From NCBI GenBank assembly GCA_032622095.1, contig CP136062.1:39994918-40058917 (forward strand): a DNA stretch of 64,000 nucleotides, given 5' to 3'. Made by a program: the position numbers and the translations under genes. A model generated the notes under the pieces. That model did no database searches and had not been told where the DNA came from. It saw only the letters and a program-made list of their open reading frames with translations. Shown here in pieces: positions 42,802 through 60,838 of the stretch (the first letter of the stretch is position 1; each line of letters begins with the position of its first letter). The DNA comes from Siphonodentalium dalli. Lineage: Eukaryota; Mollusca; Scaphopoda; Gadilida; Siphonodentaliidae.

Positions 42802-43429
42802 ACACATCTATAGGTATCACCTCCACATACATCTATAGGTATCACCACAACATACATCTATAGGTATCCCCACCACATACATCTATAGGTATCCCCACCA
42901 CATACATCTATAGGTATCCCCGCCACACACATCTATAGGTATTCTCACCACACACATCTATAGGTATCCCCTCCACATACATCTATAGGTATCCCCACCA
43001 CTCACATATATAGGTATCACCACCACATACATCTATATGTATCCCCACCACATACATATATAGGTATCCCCACCACATACATCTATATGTATCCCCACCA
43101 CATACATATATAGGTATCCCCACCACATACATATATAGGTATCCCCACCACATACATATATAGGTATCCCCACCACATACATATATAGGTATCCCCACCA
43201 CATACATCTATAGGTATCCCCACCACACACATCTATATGTATCACCACCACACACATCTATAGGTATCCCCACCACACACATATATAGGTATCCCCACCA
43301 TACACATCAATATGTATCACCGCCACACACATATATAGGTATCCCCACCACATACATCTATAGGTATCCCCACCATACACATATATAGGTATCCCCACCA
43401 TACACATCTATATGTATAACCGCCACACT

Positions 43430-45420
43430 CATATATAGGTATCCCCACCACATACATCTATAGGTATCACCACCACATACATATATAGGTATCCCCGCCA
43501 GACACATCTATAGGTATCACCACCACACGCATCTATAGGTATCACCACCACATACATATATAGGTATCCCCACCACATACATATATAGGTATCCCCGCCA
43601 CACACATATATATGTATCACCACCACATACATATATAGGTATCCCCACCACATACATCTATAGGTCTCCCCACCACACACATCTATAGGTATCACCACCA
43701 CACACATCTATAGGTATCCCCGCCACACACATCTATAGGTCTCCCCACCACATACATATATAGGTATCCTCACCACACATCTATAGGTATCCTCACCACA
43801 CACATATATAGGTATCCCCACCACTTACATATATAGGTATCCTCACCACACATCTATAGATATCCTCACCACACACATATATAGGTATCCCCACCACATA
43901 CATATATAGGTATCACCACCACATACATCTATATGTATCCCCACCACACACATATATAGGTATCCCCACCCCATACATCTATAGGTATCCACACCACACA
44001 TATATATAGCTATCCCCACCACATACATATATAGGTATCCCCACCACATACATCTATAGGTATCCCCACCACATACATAAATAGGTATCCCCACCACACA
44101 CATATATAGGTATCCCCACCACATACATCTATAGGTATCCCCACCACACACATATAGGTATCCCCGCCACACACATCTATAGGTATCACCTCCACATACA
44201 TCTATAGGTATCACCACAACATACATCTATAGGTATCCCCACCACATACATCTATAGGTATCCCCGCCACACACATCTATAGGTATTCTCACCACACACA
44301 TATATAGGTAACCGCACCACATACATCTATAGGTATCCCCACCACTCACATATATAGGTATCACCACCACATACATCTATATGTATCCCCACCACATACA
44401 TCTATAGGTAACCCCACCACATACATAAATAGGTATCCCCACCACTTACATCTATATGTATCCCCACCACATACATATATAGGTATCCCCACCACATACA
44501 TCTATAGGTATCACCACCACACGCATCTATAGGTATCACCACCACATACATATATAGGTATCCCCACCACATACATATATAGGTATCCCCGCCACACAAA
44601 TATATATGTATCACCACCACATACATATATAGGTATCCCCACCACATACATCTATAGGTCTCCCCACCACACACATCTATAGGTATTCCCACCACACACA
44701 TCTATAGGTATCCCCGCCACACACATCTATAGGTCTCCCCACCACATACATATATAGGTATCCTCACCACACATCTATAGGTATCCTCACCACACACATA
44801 TATAGGTATCCCCACCACATACATATATAGGTATCCTCACCACACATCTATAGATATCCTCACCACACACATATATAGGTATCCCCACCACATACATATA
44901 TAGGTATCACCACCACATACATCTATATGTATCCCCACCACACACATATATAGGTATCCACACCCCATACATCTATAGGTATCCACACCACACATATATA
45001 TAGCTATCCCCACCACATACATATATAGGTATCCCCACCACATACATCTATAGGTATCCCCACCACATACATAAATAGGTATCCCCACCACAGACATATA
45101 TAGGTATCCCCACCACACACATCTATAGGTATCCCCGCCATACACGTCTATATGTATCCCCACCACATACATATATAGGTATCACCACCACATACATCTA
45201 TAGGTATCCCCACCACATACATCCATAGGTATCCCCGCCACACACATCTATAGGTATCCTCACCACACACATATATAGGTATCCCCACCACACACATCTA
45301 TAGGTATCCCCACCACACACATATATAGGTATCACCACCACATACATCTATATGTATCCCCACCACGTACATCTATAGGTAACCCCACCACATACATATA
45401 TAGGTATCCCCACCACATAC
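43430..45420. repeat. 994-bp tandem duplication
   Basis: The stretch near 43741-43870 recurs at +994 bp (44735-44864), including the rare CTATAGATATCCTC variant. Blocks beginning at 43843 and 44837 correspond. The length is 40 units minus 6 bp, fitting three 23-bp units. Both halves are adjacent to the right flank of the hAT insertion. Confidence 0.75.
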
Positions 45421-48400
45421 ATCTATAGGTATCCCCACCACACACATATATAGGTATCACCACCACACACATATATAGGTATCACCACCACATACATCTA
45501 TAGGTATTTCCACCACATACATCTTTGGGTATAACCACCACACACATATATAGGTATCACCACCACATACATCTATAGGTATCTCCACCACATACATCTA
45601 TGGGTATCCCCGCCCATACATATATAGGTATCCCCACCACATACATATAAAGATAGCACCACCACATACATCTTTGGGTATAACCACCACACACATATAT
45701 AGGTATCTCCACCACACACATCTATAGGTATCCCCACCACACACATCTATAGGTATCCCCGCCACACACATCTATAGGTATCACCACCACATACATATAT
45801 AGGTATCCCCGCAACATACATATATAGGTATCCCCACCACATACTTATATAGGTATCCCCACAATATACATATATAGGTATCCCCACCACATACATATAT
45901 AGGTATCCTCACCACACATCTATAGGTATCCTCACCACACATCTATAGGTATCCTCACCACATACATATATAGGTATCCCCACCACATACATATATAGGT
46001 ATCCCCACCAAATACATCTATATGTATCCCCACCACACACATATATAGGTATCCCCACCACATACATCTATAGGTATCCCCACCACACACATATATAGGT
46101 ATCCCCACCACATACATATATAGGTATCCCCACCACATACATCTATATGTATCCCCACCACACATATATATAGGTATCCCCACCACATACATCTATAGGT
46201 ATCCCCACCACCTACATATATAGGTATCCCCACCACATATATATATAGGTATCCCCACCACATACATCTATAGGTATCCCCACCACATACATATATAGGT
46301 ATCCCCACCACATACATATATTAGTATCCCCACCACATACATCTATAGGTATCCCCACCACATACATATATATGTATCCTCACCACATACATATATAGGT
46401 ATCCCCGCCACACACATATATAGGTATCCTCACCACACACATCTATAGGTATCCCCACCACACACATATATAGGTATCGCCACCACACACATATATAGGT
46501 ATCCCCACCACACACATCTATAGGTATCCCCACCACACACATATATAGGTATCCCTACCACACACATATATAGGTATCCCCACCACACACATCTATAGGT
46601 ATCCCCACCAAACACATATATAGGTATCCCCACCACATACATATATAGGTATCCGCACCACATACATATATAGGTATCCCCACCAAATACATATATATGT
46701 ATCCTCACCACATACATATATAGGTATCCCCGCCACACACATATATAGGTATCCTCACCACACACATCTATAGGTATCCCCACCACACACATATATAGGT
46801 ATCCCCACCACACACATATATAGGTATCCCCACCACATACATCTATAGGTATCCCCACCACACACACATAGGTATCCCCGCCACACACATCTATAGATAT
46901 CACCTCCACATACATCTATAGGTATCCCCACAACATACATCTATAGGTATCCCCGGCACACACATCTATAGGTATTCTCACAACACACATATATAGGTAT
47001 CCCCACCACATACATCTATAGGTATTCTCACAACACACATATATAGGTATCCCCACCACATACATCTATAGGTATCCCCACCACTCACATATATAGGTAT
47101 CACCACCACATACATCTATATGTATCCCCACCACATACATCTATAGGTAACCCCACCACATACATAAATAGTTATCCCCACCACATACATCTATATGTAT
47201 CCCCACCACATACATATATAGGTATCCCCACCACTTACATCTATAGGTATCCCCGCCAGACACATCTATAGGTATCACCACCACACGCATCTATAGGTAT
47301 CACCACCACATACATATATAGGTATCCCCACCACATACATATATAGGTATCCCCGCCAAACACATATATATGTATCACCACCACATACATATATAGGTAT
47401 ACCCACCACATACATCTATAGGTCTCCCCACCACACACATCTATAGGTATCCCCACCACACACATCTATAGGTATCCACGCCACACACATCTATAGGTCT
47501 CCACACCGCATACATATATAGGTATCCTCACCACACATCTATAGGTATCCTCACCACACACATATATAGGTATCCCCACCACATACATATATAGGTATCC
47601 CCACCACATACATCTATATGTATCCCCACCACACACATATATAGGTATCCCCACCACATACATCTATAGGTATCCCCACCACACATATATATAGCTATCC
47701 CCACCACCTACATATATAGGTATCCCCACCACATACATCTATAGGAATCCCCACCACATACATATATAGGTATCTCCACCACAGACATATATAGGTATCC
47801 CACCACACACATCTATAGGTATCCCCGCCATACACGTCTATATGTATCCCCACCACATACATCTATAGGTATCACCACCACATACATCTATAGGTATCCC
47901 CACCACATACATCCATAGGTATCCCCGCCACACACATCTATAGGTATCCTCACCACACACATATATAGTTATCCCCACCAAATACATCTATAGGTATCCC
48001 CACCACATACATATATAGGTATCCCCACCACATACATATATAGGTATCCGCACCACATACATCTATATGTATCCCCACCACATACATATATATGTATCCC
48101 CACCACATACATATATAGGTATCCCCACCACATACATCTATAGGTATCCCCACCACATACATATATATGTATCCTCACCACATACATATATAGGTATCCC
48201 CGCCATACACGTCTATATGTATCCCCACCACATACATCTATAGGTATCACCACCACATACATCTATAGGTATCCCCACCACATACATCCATAGGTATCCC
48301 CGCCACATACATCTATAGGTATCCCCACCACATACATCCATAGGTATCCCCGCCACACACATCTATATGTATCCCCACCACACATATATATAGGTATCCC

Positions 48401-48492
48401 CACCACATACATCTATAGGTATCCCCACCACATACATATATAGGTATCCCCACCACATACATATATAGGTATCCCCACCACATACATCTATA

Positions 48493-48507
48493 GGTATCCC
48501 CACCACT
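48493..48507. repeat. 15-bp truncated satellite unit
   Basis: A unit stops after GGTATCCCCACCACT and is followed directly by GGTCTCCCC. This is a deletion joint within the array. The join brings a GGTCTCCCC-type unit, normally elsewhere in the repeat, next to a consensus block. Confidence 0.8.
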
Positions 48508-51500
48508 GGTCTCCCCACCACACACATCTATAGGTATCCCCACCACACACATCTATAGGTATCCCCGCCACACACATCTATAGGTCTCCCCACCGCATAC
48601 ATATATAGGTATCCTCACCACACATCTATAGGTATCCTCACCACACACATATATAGGTATCCCCACCACATACATATATAGGTTTCCCCACCACATACAT
48701 CTATATGTATCCCCACCACACACATATATAGGTATCCCCACCACATACATCTATAGGTATCCCCACCACACATATATATAGCTATCCCCACCACATACAT
48801 ATATAGGTATCCCCACCACATACATCTATAGGAATCCCCACCACATACATATATAGGTATCCCCACCACAGACATATATAGGTATCCCCACCACACACAT
48901 CTATAGGTATCCCCGCCATACACGTCTATATGTATCCCCACCACATACATCTATAGGTATCACCACCACATACATCTATAGGTATCCCCACCACATACAT
49001 CCATAGGTATCCCCGCCACATACATCTATAGGTATCCCCACCACATACATCCATTAGTATCCCCGCCACACACATCTATAGGTATCCTCACCACACACAT
49101 ATATAGGTATCCCCACCAAATACATCTATAGGTATCCCCACCACACACATATATAGGTATCACCACCACATACATCTATATGTATCCCCACCACGTACAT
49201 CTATAGGTAACCCCACCACATACATATATAGGTATCCCCACCACATAAATATATAGGTATCCCCACCACACACATATATAGGTATCACCACCACACACAT
49301 ATATAGGTTTCACCACCACATACATCTATAGGTATCTCCACCACATACATATATGGGTATAACCACCACACACATATATAGGTATCCCCACCACACACAT
49401 ATATAGGTATCCCCACCACATACATCTATAGGTATCCCCACCACACACATATAGGTATCCCCGCCACACACATCTATAGATATCCCCACCACATACATCT
49501 ATAGGTATCCCCGCCAGACACATCTATAGGTATCACCACCACACGCATCTATAGGTGTCACCACCACATACATATATAGGTATCCCCACCACATACATAT
49601 ATAGGTATCCCCGCCACACACATATATATGTATCACCACCACATACATATATAGGTATCCCCACCACATACATCTATAGGTATCACCACAACATACATCT
49701 ATACGTATCCCCACCACATACATCTATAGGTATCCCCACCAAATACATCTATAGGTATCCCCGGCACACACATCTATAGGTATTCTCACCACACACATAT
49801 ATAGGTATCCCCACCACATACATCTATAGGTATCCCCACCACTCACATATATAGGTATCACCACCACATACATCTATATGTATCCCCACCACATACATCT
49901 ATAGGTAACCCCACCACATACATAAATAGTTATCCCCACCACATACATCTATATGTATCCCCACCACATACATATATAGGTATCCCCACCACATACATCT
50001 ATAGGTATCCCCGCCAGACACATCTATAGGTATCACCACCACACGCATCTATAGGTATCACCACCACATACATATATAGGTATCCCCACCACATACATAT
50101 ATAGGTATCCCCGCCACACACATATATATGTATCACCACCACATACATATATAGGTATCCCCACCACATACATCTATAGGTCTCCCCACCACACACATCT
50201 ATAGGTATCCCCACCAAACACATCTATAGGTATCCCCGCCACACACATCTATAGGTCTCCCCACCGCATACATATATAGGTATCCTCACCACACATCTAT
50301 AGGTATCCTCACCACACACATATATAGGTATCCCCACCACATACATATATAGGTATCCCCACCACATACATCTAGATGTATCCCCACCACACACATATAT
50401 AGGTATCCCCACCACATACATCTATAGGTATCCCCACCACACATATATATAGCTATCCCCACCACTTACATATATAGGTATCCCCACCACATACATCTAT
50501 AGGAATCCCCACCACATACATATATAGGTATCCCCACCACAGACATATATAGGTATCCCCACCACACACATCTATAGGTATCCCCGCCATACACGTCTAT
50601 ATGTATCCCCACCACATACATCTATAGGTATCACCACCACATACATCTATAGGTATCCCCACCACATACATCCATAGGTATCCCCGCCACATACATCTAT
50701 AGGTATCCCCACCACATACATCCATAGGTATCCCCGCCACACACATCTATAGGTATCCTCACCACACACATATATAGGTATCCCCACCAAATACATCTAT
50801 AGGTATCCCCACCACATACATATATAGGTATCCCCACCACATACATATATAGGTATCCCCACCTCATACATCTATAGGTATCCCCACCACATACATATAT
50901 AGGTATCCCCACCACATACATATATAGGTATCCCCACCACATACATCTATAGGTATCCCCACCACATACATATATATGTATCCTCACCACATACATATAT
51001 AGGTATCCCCGCCATACACGTCTATATGTATCCCCACCACATACATCTATAGGTATCACCACCACATACATCTATAGGTATCCCCACCACATACATCCAT
51101 AGGTATCCCCGCCACATACATCTATAGGTATCCCCACCACATACATCCATAGGTATCCCCGCCACACACATCTATATGTATCCCACCACACATATATATA
51201 GGTATCCCCACCACATACATCTATAGGTATCCCCACCACATACATATATAGGTATCCCCACCACATACATATATAGGTATCCCCACCACATACATCTATA
51301 GGTATCCCCACCACATACATATATAGGTATCCCCACCACATACATATATAGGTATCCCCACCACATACATCTATAGGTATCCTCACCACACACATATATA
51401 GGTATCCCCACCAAATACATCTATAGGTATCCCCACCACATACATATATATGTATCCTCACCACATACATATATAGGTATCCCCGCCACACACATATATA

Positions 51501-53958
51501 GGTATCCTCACCACACACATCTATAGGTATCCCCACCACACACATATATAGGTATCGCCACCACACACATATATAGGTATTCCCACCACACACATCTATA
51601 GGTATCCCCACCACACACATATATAGGTATCCCTACCACACACATATATAGGTATCCCCACCACACACATCTATAGGTATCCCCACCAAACACATATATA
51701 GGTATCCCCACCACATACATATATAGGTATCCGCACCACATACATATATAGGTATCCCCACCACATACATATATATGTATCCTCACCACATACATATATA
51801 GGTATCCCCGCCACACACATATATAGGTATCCTCACCACACACATCTATAGCTATCCCCACCACACACATATATAGGTATCCCCACCACAAACATATATA
51901 GGTATCCCCACCACATACATCTATAGGTATCCCCTCCACACACATATAGGTATCCCCGCCACACACATCTATAGATATCACCTCCACATATATCTATAGG
52001 TATCACCACAACATACATCTATAGGTATCCGCACCACATACATCTATAGGTATCCCCACCACATACATCTATAGGTATCCCCGGCACACACATCTATAGG
52101 TATTCTCACCACACACATATATAGGTATCCCCACCACATACATCTATAGGTATCCCCACCACTCACATATATAGGTATCACCACCACATACATCTATATG
52201 TATCCCCACCACATACATCTATAGGTAACCCCACCACATACATAAATAGTTATCCCCACCACATACATCTATATGTATCCCCACCACATACATATATAGG
52301 TATCCCCACCACATACATCTATAGGTATCCCCGCCACACACATATATATGTATCACCACCACATACATATATAGGTATCCCCACCACATACATATATAGG
52401 TCTCCCCACCACACACATCTATAGGTATCCCCACCACACACATCTATAGGTATCCCCGCCACACACATCTATAGGTCTCCCCACCGCATACATATATAGG
52501 TATCCTCACCACACATCTATAGGTATCCTCACCACACACATATATAGGTATCCCCACCACATACATATATAGGTATCCCCACCACATACATCTATATGTA
52601 TCCCCACCACACACATATATAGGTATCCCCACCACATACATCTTTAGGTATCCCCACCACACATATATATAGCTATCCCCACCACATACATATATAGGTA
52701 TCCCCACCTCATACATCTATAGGACCCACCACATACATATATAGGTATCCCCACCACAGACATATATAGGTATCCCCACCACACACATCTATAGGTATCC
52801 CCGCCATACACGTCTATATGTATCCCCACCACATACATCTATAGGTATCACCACCACATACATCTATAGGTATCCCCACCACATACATCCATAGGTATCC
52901 CCGCCACATACATCTATAGGTATCCCCACCACATACATCCATTGGTATCCCCGCCACACACATCTATAGGTATCCTCACCACACACATATATAGGTATCC
53001 CCACCAAATACATCTATAGGTATCCCCACCACACACATATATAGGTATCACCACCACATACATCTATATGTATCCCCACCACGTACATCTATAGGTAACC
53101 CCACCACATACATATATAGGTATCCCCACCACATAAATGTATAGGTATCCCCACCACACACATATATAGGTATCACCACCACACACATATATAGGTTTCA
53201 CCACCACATACATCTATAGGTATCTCCACCACATACATATATGGGTATAACCACCACACACATATATAGGTATCACCAACACATACATCTATAGGTATCT
53301 CCACCACATACATCTATGGGTATCCCCGCCACATACATATATAGGTATCCCCACCACATACATATATAGGTAGCACCACCACATACATCTATAGGTATCC
53401 CCACCACACACATATAGGTATCCCCGCCACACACATCTATAGATATCACCTCCATATACATCTATAGGTATCACCACAACATACATCTATAGGTATCCCC
53501 ACCACATACATCTATAGGTATCCCCACCACATACATCTATAGGTATTCCCGGCACACACATCTATAGGTATTCTCACCACACACATATATAGGTATCCCC
53601 ACCACATACATCTATAGGTATCCCCACCACTCACATATACAGGTATCACCACCACATACATCTATATGTATCCCCACCACATACATCTATAGGTAACCCC
53701 ACCACACACATATATAGGTATCCCCACCACATACATCTATAGGTATCCCCACCACACACATATATAGGTATCCCCACCACATACATATATAGGTATCCCC
53801 ACCACATACATCTATATGTATCCCCACCACACACATATATAGGTATCCCCACCACATACATCTATAGGTATCCCCACCACATACATATATAGGTATCCCC
53901 ACCACATACATATATAGGTATCCCCACCACATACATCTATAAGTATCCCCACCACATA

Positions 53959-56900
53959 TTAATATAGGTATCCCCACCACATACATCTATAGGTATCCCC
54001 ACCACATACATATATATGTATCCCCACCACATACATATATAGGTATCGCCACCACATACATCTATAGGTATCCCCACCACATGCATATATATGTATCCTC
54101 ACCACATACATATATAGGTATTCCCGCCACACACATATATAGGTATCCTCACCACACACATCTATAGGTATCCCCACCACACACATATATAGGTATCGCC
54201 ACCACACACATATATAGGTATCCCCACCACACACATCTATAGGTATCCCCACCACACACATATATAGGTATCCCTACCACACACATATATAAGTATCCCC
54301 ACCACACTCATCTATAGGTATCCCCACCACACACGTCTATATGTATCCCCACCACACACATATATATAGGTATCCCCGCCACACACATATATAGGTATCC
54401 CCGCCACACACATATATAGGTATCCCCACCACATACATATATAGGTCTCCCCACCACATTCATCTATAGGTATCCCCACCACACACGTCTATATGTATCC
54501 CCACCACACACATATATAGGTATCACCACCACATACATATATAGGTATCCCCGCCACACACATATCTAGGTATCCCCGCCACATACATATATAGGTATCC
54601 CCACCATACACATCTATAGGTATCCCCACCATATACATATATAGGTATCATCACCACACACATATCTAGGTATCCCCACCACACACATATATAGGTATCC
54701 ACGCCACATACATATATAGGTATCACCACCACACACATATATAGGTCTCCCCACCACATACATATATAGGTATCTTCACCACACACATCTATATATATCC
54801 CCACCACACACATATCTATAGGTATCCCCACCACACACATATATAGGTATTCCCACAATACACATCTATAGTTATCCCCGCCACACACATATATATGTAT
54901 CCCCACCACATACATATATAGGTATCCCCACCACACACATATATAGGTATCCCCACCACATACATAAATAGGTATCACCACCACACACATATAGGTATGC
55001 CCGCCACATACATATAGGTATCCCCACCACACACATATAGGTATCCCCACCACACACATATATAGGTATCACCACCACATACATATATAGGTATCCCCAA
55101 CACATACATATATAGGTATCCCCACCATATACTTATATAGGTATCCCAACCACATACATATATAGGTATTCCCACCACATACATCTATAGGTATCCCCAC
55201 CACAAACATATATAGGTATCCCCACCACATACATATATAGGTATCCCCACCACATACATATATAGCTATCCCCACCACATACATCTATAAGTGTCCCCAC
55301 CACACACATATATAGGTATCCCCACCACATACATCTATAGGTATCCCCACCACGCACATATATAGGTATCCCCACCACATACATGTATAGGTATCCCCAC
55401 CACACACATATATAGGTATCACATTCACCACCACACTCATATATAGGTATCCCCGCCACATACATATGTAGGTATCCCCACCACATACATATATAGGTAT
55501 CACCACCACACACATATATAGGTATCCCAACCACATACATATATAGGTATCGCCATCACATACATTTATAGGTATCCCCACCACACACACATATAGGTAT
55601 TCCCACCACATACATATATAGGTATCCCCACCACATACATATATAGGTATCCCCACCACATACATCTATAAGTGTTCCCACCACACACATATATAGGTAT
55701 CCCCACCACATACATCTATAGGTATCCCCACCACGCAAATATATAGGTATCCCCACCACATACATATATAGGTATCCCCACCACATACATCTATAGGAAT
55801 CCCCACTACATACATCTATAGGTATCCCCACCACACACATATATAGGTATCCCCACCATATACATATATAGGTATCACTACCACACACATATAGGTATTC
55901 CCGCCACATACATATAGGTATCCCCACCACACACATATATGTATCCCCACCACACACATCTATAGGTATCACCACCACATACATATATAGGTATCCCCAA
56001 CACATACATATATAGGTATCCCCACCACATACATATATAGGTATCCCCACCACATACATATATATGTATCCCCACCACATACATCTATAGGTATCCCCAT
56101 CACAAACATATATAGGTATCCCCACCACATACATATATAGGTATCCCCACCACATACATATATAGCTATCCCCACCACATACATATAAAGGTATCACCGC
56201 CACATACTTCTATAGGTATCTCCACCACATACATATATAGGTATCCCCGCCACACACATATATATGTATTCCCACAACACACATATATAGGTATCACCAC
56301 CACACACATATATAGGTATCCCCGCCACATACATATGTAGGTATCCCCACCACATACATATATAGGTATCACCACCACACACATATATAGGTATCCCCAC
56401 CACATACATATATAGGTATCCCATCACATACATATATAGGTATCCCCACCACATACATATATAGGTATCCCCACCACATACATATATAGGTATCCCCATC
56501 ACATACATCTATATGTATCCCCACCACACACATATATAGGTATCCCCACCACATACATCTATAGGTATCCCCACCACATACATATATAGGTATCCCCACC
56601 ACATACATATAGAGGTATCCCCACCACATACATCTATAAGTATCCCCACCACATACTAATATAGGTATCCCCACCACATACATCTATAGGTATCCCCACC
56701 ACATACATATATATGTATCCCCACCACATACATATATAGGTATCGCCACCACATACATCTATAGGTATCCCCACCACATGCATATATATGTATCCTCACC
56801 ACATACATATATAGGTATCCCCGCCACACACATATATAGGTATCCTCACCACACACATCTATAGGTATCCCCACCACACACATATATAGGTATCGCCACC

Positions 56901-59900
56901 ACACACATATATAGGTATCCCCACCACACACATCTATAGGTATCCCCACCACACACATATATAGGTATCCCTACCACACACATATATAGGTATCCCCACC
57001 ACACTCATCTATAGGTATCCCCACCACACACGTCTATATGTATCCCCACCACACACATATATATAGGTATCCCCGCCACACACATATATAGGTATTCCCA
57101 CCACATACATATATAGGTATCCCCACCACACACATATATAGGTATCCCCACCACACACATTTATAGGTATCCCCACCACACACATATATATAGGTATCCC
57201 CGCCACACACATATATAGGTATCCCCACCACATACATATATAGGTCTCCCCACCACATACATCTATAGGTATCCCCACCACACACGTCTATATGTATCCC
57301 CACCACACACATATATAGGTATCACCACCACATACATATATAGGTATCCCCGCCACTCACATATATAGGTATCCCCGCCACATACATATATAGGTATCCC
57401 CACCATACACATCTATAGGTATCCCCACCATATACATATATAGGTATCACCACCACACACATATCTAGGTATCCCCACCACACACATATATAGGTATCCA
57501 CGCCACATACATATATAGGTATCACCACCACACACATATATAGGTCTCCCCACCACATACATATATAGGTATCTTCACCACACACATCTATATGTATCCC
57601 CACCACACACATATCTATAGGTATCCCCACCACACACATATATAGGTATTCCCACAATACACATCTATAGTTATCCCCGCCACACACATATATAGGTATC
57701 CCCATCACATACATCTATATGTATCCCCACCACACACATATATAGGTATCCCCACCTCATACATCTATAGGTATCCCCACCACATACATATATAGGTATC
57801 CCCACCACATACATATATAGGTATCCCCACCACATACATCTATAAGTATCCCCACCACATACTAATATAGGTATCCCCACCACATACATCTATAGGTATC
57901 CCCACCACATACATATATATGTATCCCCACCACATACATATATAGGTATCGCCACCACATACATCTATAGGTATCCCCACCACATGCATATATATGTATC
58001 CTCACCACATACATATATAGGTATCCCCGCCACACACATATATAGGTATCCTCACCACACACATCTATAGGTATCCCCACCACACACATATATAGGTATC
58101 GCCACCACACACATATATAGGTATCCCCACCACACACATCTATAGGTATCCCCACCACACACATATATAGGTATCCCTACCACACACATATATAGGTATC
58201 CCCACCACACTCATCTATATGTATCCCCACCACACACGTCTATATGTATCCCCACCACACACATATATATAGGTATCCCCGCCACACACATATATAGGTA
58301 TCCCCACCACATACATATATAGGTATCCCCACCACACACATATATAGGTATCCCCACCACACACATTTATAGGTATCCCCACCACACACATATATATAGG
58401 TATCCCCGCCACACACATATATAGGTATCCCCACCACATACATATATAGGTCTCCCCACCACATACATCTATAGGTATCCCCACCACACACGTCTATATA
58501 TATCCCCACCACACACATATATAGGTATCACCACCACATACATATATAGGTATCCCCGCCACTCACATATATAGGTATCCCCGCCACATACATATATAGG
58601 TATCCCCACCATACACATCTATAGGTATCCCCACCATATACATATATAGGTATCACCACCACACACATATCTAGGTATCCCCACCACACACATATATAGG
58701 TATCCACGCCACATACATATATAGGTATCACCACCACACACATATATAGGTCTCCCCACCACATACATATATAGGTATCTTCACCACACACATCTATATG
58801 TATCCCCACCACACACATATCTATAGGTATCCCCACCACACACATATATAGGTATTCCCACAATACACATCTATAGTTATCCCCGCCACACACATATATA
58901 GGTATCCCCACTACATACATATATAGGTATCCCCACCACACACATATATAGGTATCCCCACCACATACATATATAGGTATCACCACCACACACATATAGG
59001 TATTTCCGCCACATACATATAGGTATCCCCACCACACACATATATGTATCCCCACCACACACATATATAGGTATCACCACCACATACATATATAGGTATC
59101 CCCAACACATACATATATAGGTATCCCCACCATATACTTATATAGGTATCCCCACCACATACATATATAGGTATTCCCACCACATACATCTATAGGTATT
59201 CCCACCACAAACATATATAGGTATCCCCACCACATACATATATAGGTATCCCCACCACATACATATATAGCTATCCCCACCACATACATCTATAAGTGTC
59301 CCCACCACACACATATATAGGTATCCCCACCACATACATCTATAGGTATCCCCACCACGCACATATATAGGTATCCCCACCACATACATATATAGGTATC
59401 CCCACCACACACATATATAGGTATCACATTCACCACCACACACATATATAGGTATCCCCGCCACATACATATATAGGTATCCCCACCACATACATATATA
59501 GGTATCACCACCACACACATATATAGGTATCCCAACCACATACATATATAGGTATCCCGATCACATACATTTATAGGTATCCCCACCACACACACATATA
59601 AGTATTCCCACCACATACATATATAGGTATCCCCACCACATACATATTTAGGTATCCCCACCACATACATCTATAAGTGTCCCCACCACACACATATATA
59701 GGTATCCCCACCACATACATCTATAGGTATCCCCACCACGCAAATATATAGGTATCCCCACCACATACATATATAGGTATCCCCACCACATACATCTATA
59801 GGTATCCCCACTACATACATATATAGGTATCCCCACCACACACATATATATGTATCCCCACCAAATACATATATAGGTATCACTACCACACACATATAGC

Positions 59901-60838
59901 TATTCCCGCCACATACATATAGGTATCCCCACCACACACATATATGTATCCCCACCGCACACATCTATAGGTATCACCACCACATACATATATAGGTATC
60001 CCCAACACATACATATATAGGTATCCCCACCACATACATATATAGGTATCCCCACCACATACATATATATGTATCCCCACCACATACATCTATAGGTATC
60101 CCCACCACAAACATATATAGGTATCCCCACCGCATACATATATAGGTATCCCCACCACATACATATATAGCTATCCCCGCCACATACATATAAAGGTATC
60201 ACCGCCACATACATCTATAGGTATCTCCACCACATACATATATAGGTATCCCCGCCACACACATATATATGTATTCCCACCACACACATATATAGGTATC
60301 ACCACCACACACATATATAGGTATCCCCGCCAAATACATATGTAGGTATCCCCACCACATACATATATAGGTATCACCACCACACACATATATAGGTATC
60401 CCCACCACATACATATATAGGTATCCCACCACATACATATATAGGTATCCCCACCACATACATATATAGGTATCCCCACCACATACATATATAGGTATCC
60501 CCATCACATACATCTATATGTATCCACACCACACACATATATAGGTATCCCCACCACATACATCTATAGGTATCCCCACCACGCACATATATAGGTATCC
60601 CCACCACATACATATATAGGTATCCCCACCACATACATCTATAGGTATCCCCACCACATACATATATAGGTATCCACACCACATACATATATAGGTATCC
60701 CCACCACATACATATATAGGTATCCCCACCACATACATATATAGGTATCCCCACCACATACATATATAGGTATCCCCAACACATACATCTATAGGTATCC
60801 CCACCACACACATCTATAGGTATCCCCACCATACACAT
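53959..60838. repeat. 4,005-bp higher-order repeat, two copies
   Basis: Anchors at 54523, 54872, 55133, 55285, 55878, 56166 and 56369 recur at 58528, 58877, 59138, 59290, 59883, 60171 and 60374, all exactly +4,005 bp. Shared rare features include a 6-bp insertion, TATCTTCACC units, ATATCTAGG units and 27-bp units. Left of 54.5 kb the offset changes to 3,903 bp, showing an indel of about four units. Confidence 0.88.
56656..58518. repeat. 1,206-bp tandem duplication
   Basis: Blocks at 56656-56958, 57009-57281 and 57034-57312 recur at 57862, 58215 and 58240 (+1,206 bp). They contain the CATGCATATATATG unit, the CACACGTC unit and TATATATAGG 27-bp units. This forms part of the step that generated the second 4,005-bp copy. 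Confidence 0.8.

Larger units (their letters stand above)
42802..54000. repeat. About 2.2-2.8-kb higher-order repeats, related to the 2,641-bp family
   Basis: A shared landmark ends at 44701, 47465, 50223 and 52443, steps of 2,764, 2,758 and 2,220 bp. Other pairs are 46430 and 51508, and 46755 and 51833 (offset 5,078). Landmark units (CCCCGCCAGACAC, CACGCATC, GGTCTCCCC, CGTACATC) are those of the 27-40.6-kb family, so both flanks of the hAT element belong to one HOR lineage. Copies here are less uniform than on the left. Confidence 0.7.

Noticed and set aside
42657-42857. Minus-strand frame crossing the right transposon end
   Set aside because: It joins satellite to subterminal TAATTG repeats, so it is a chance read-through of two repeats.
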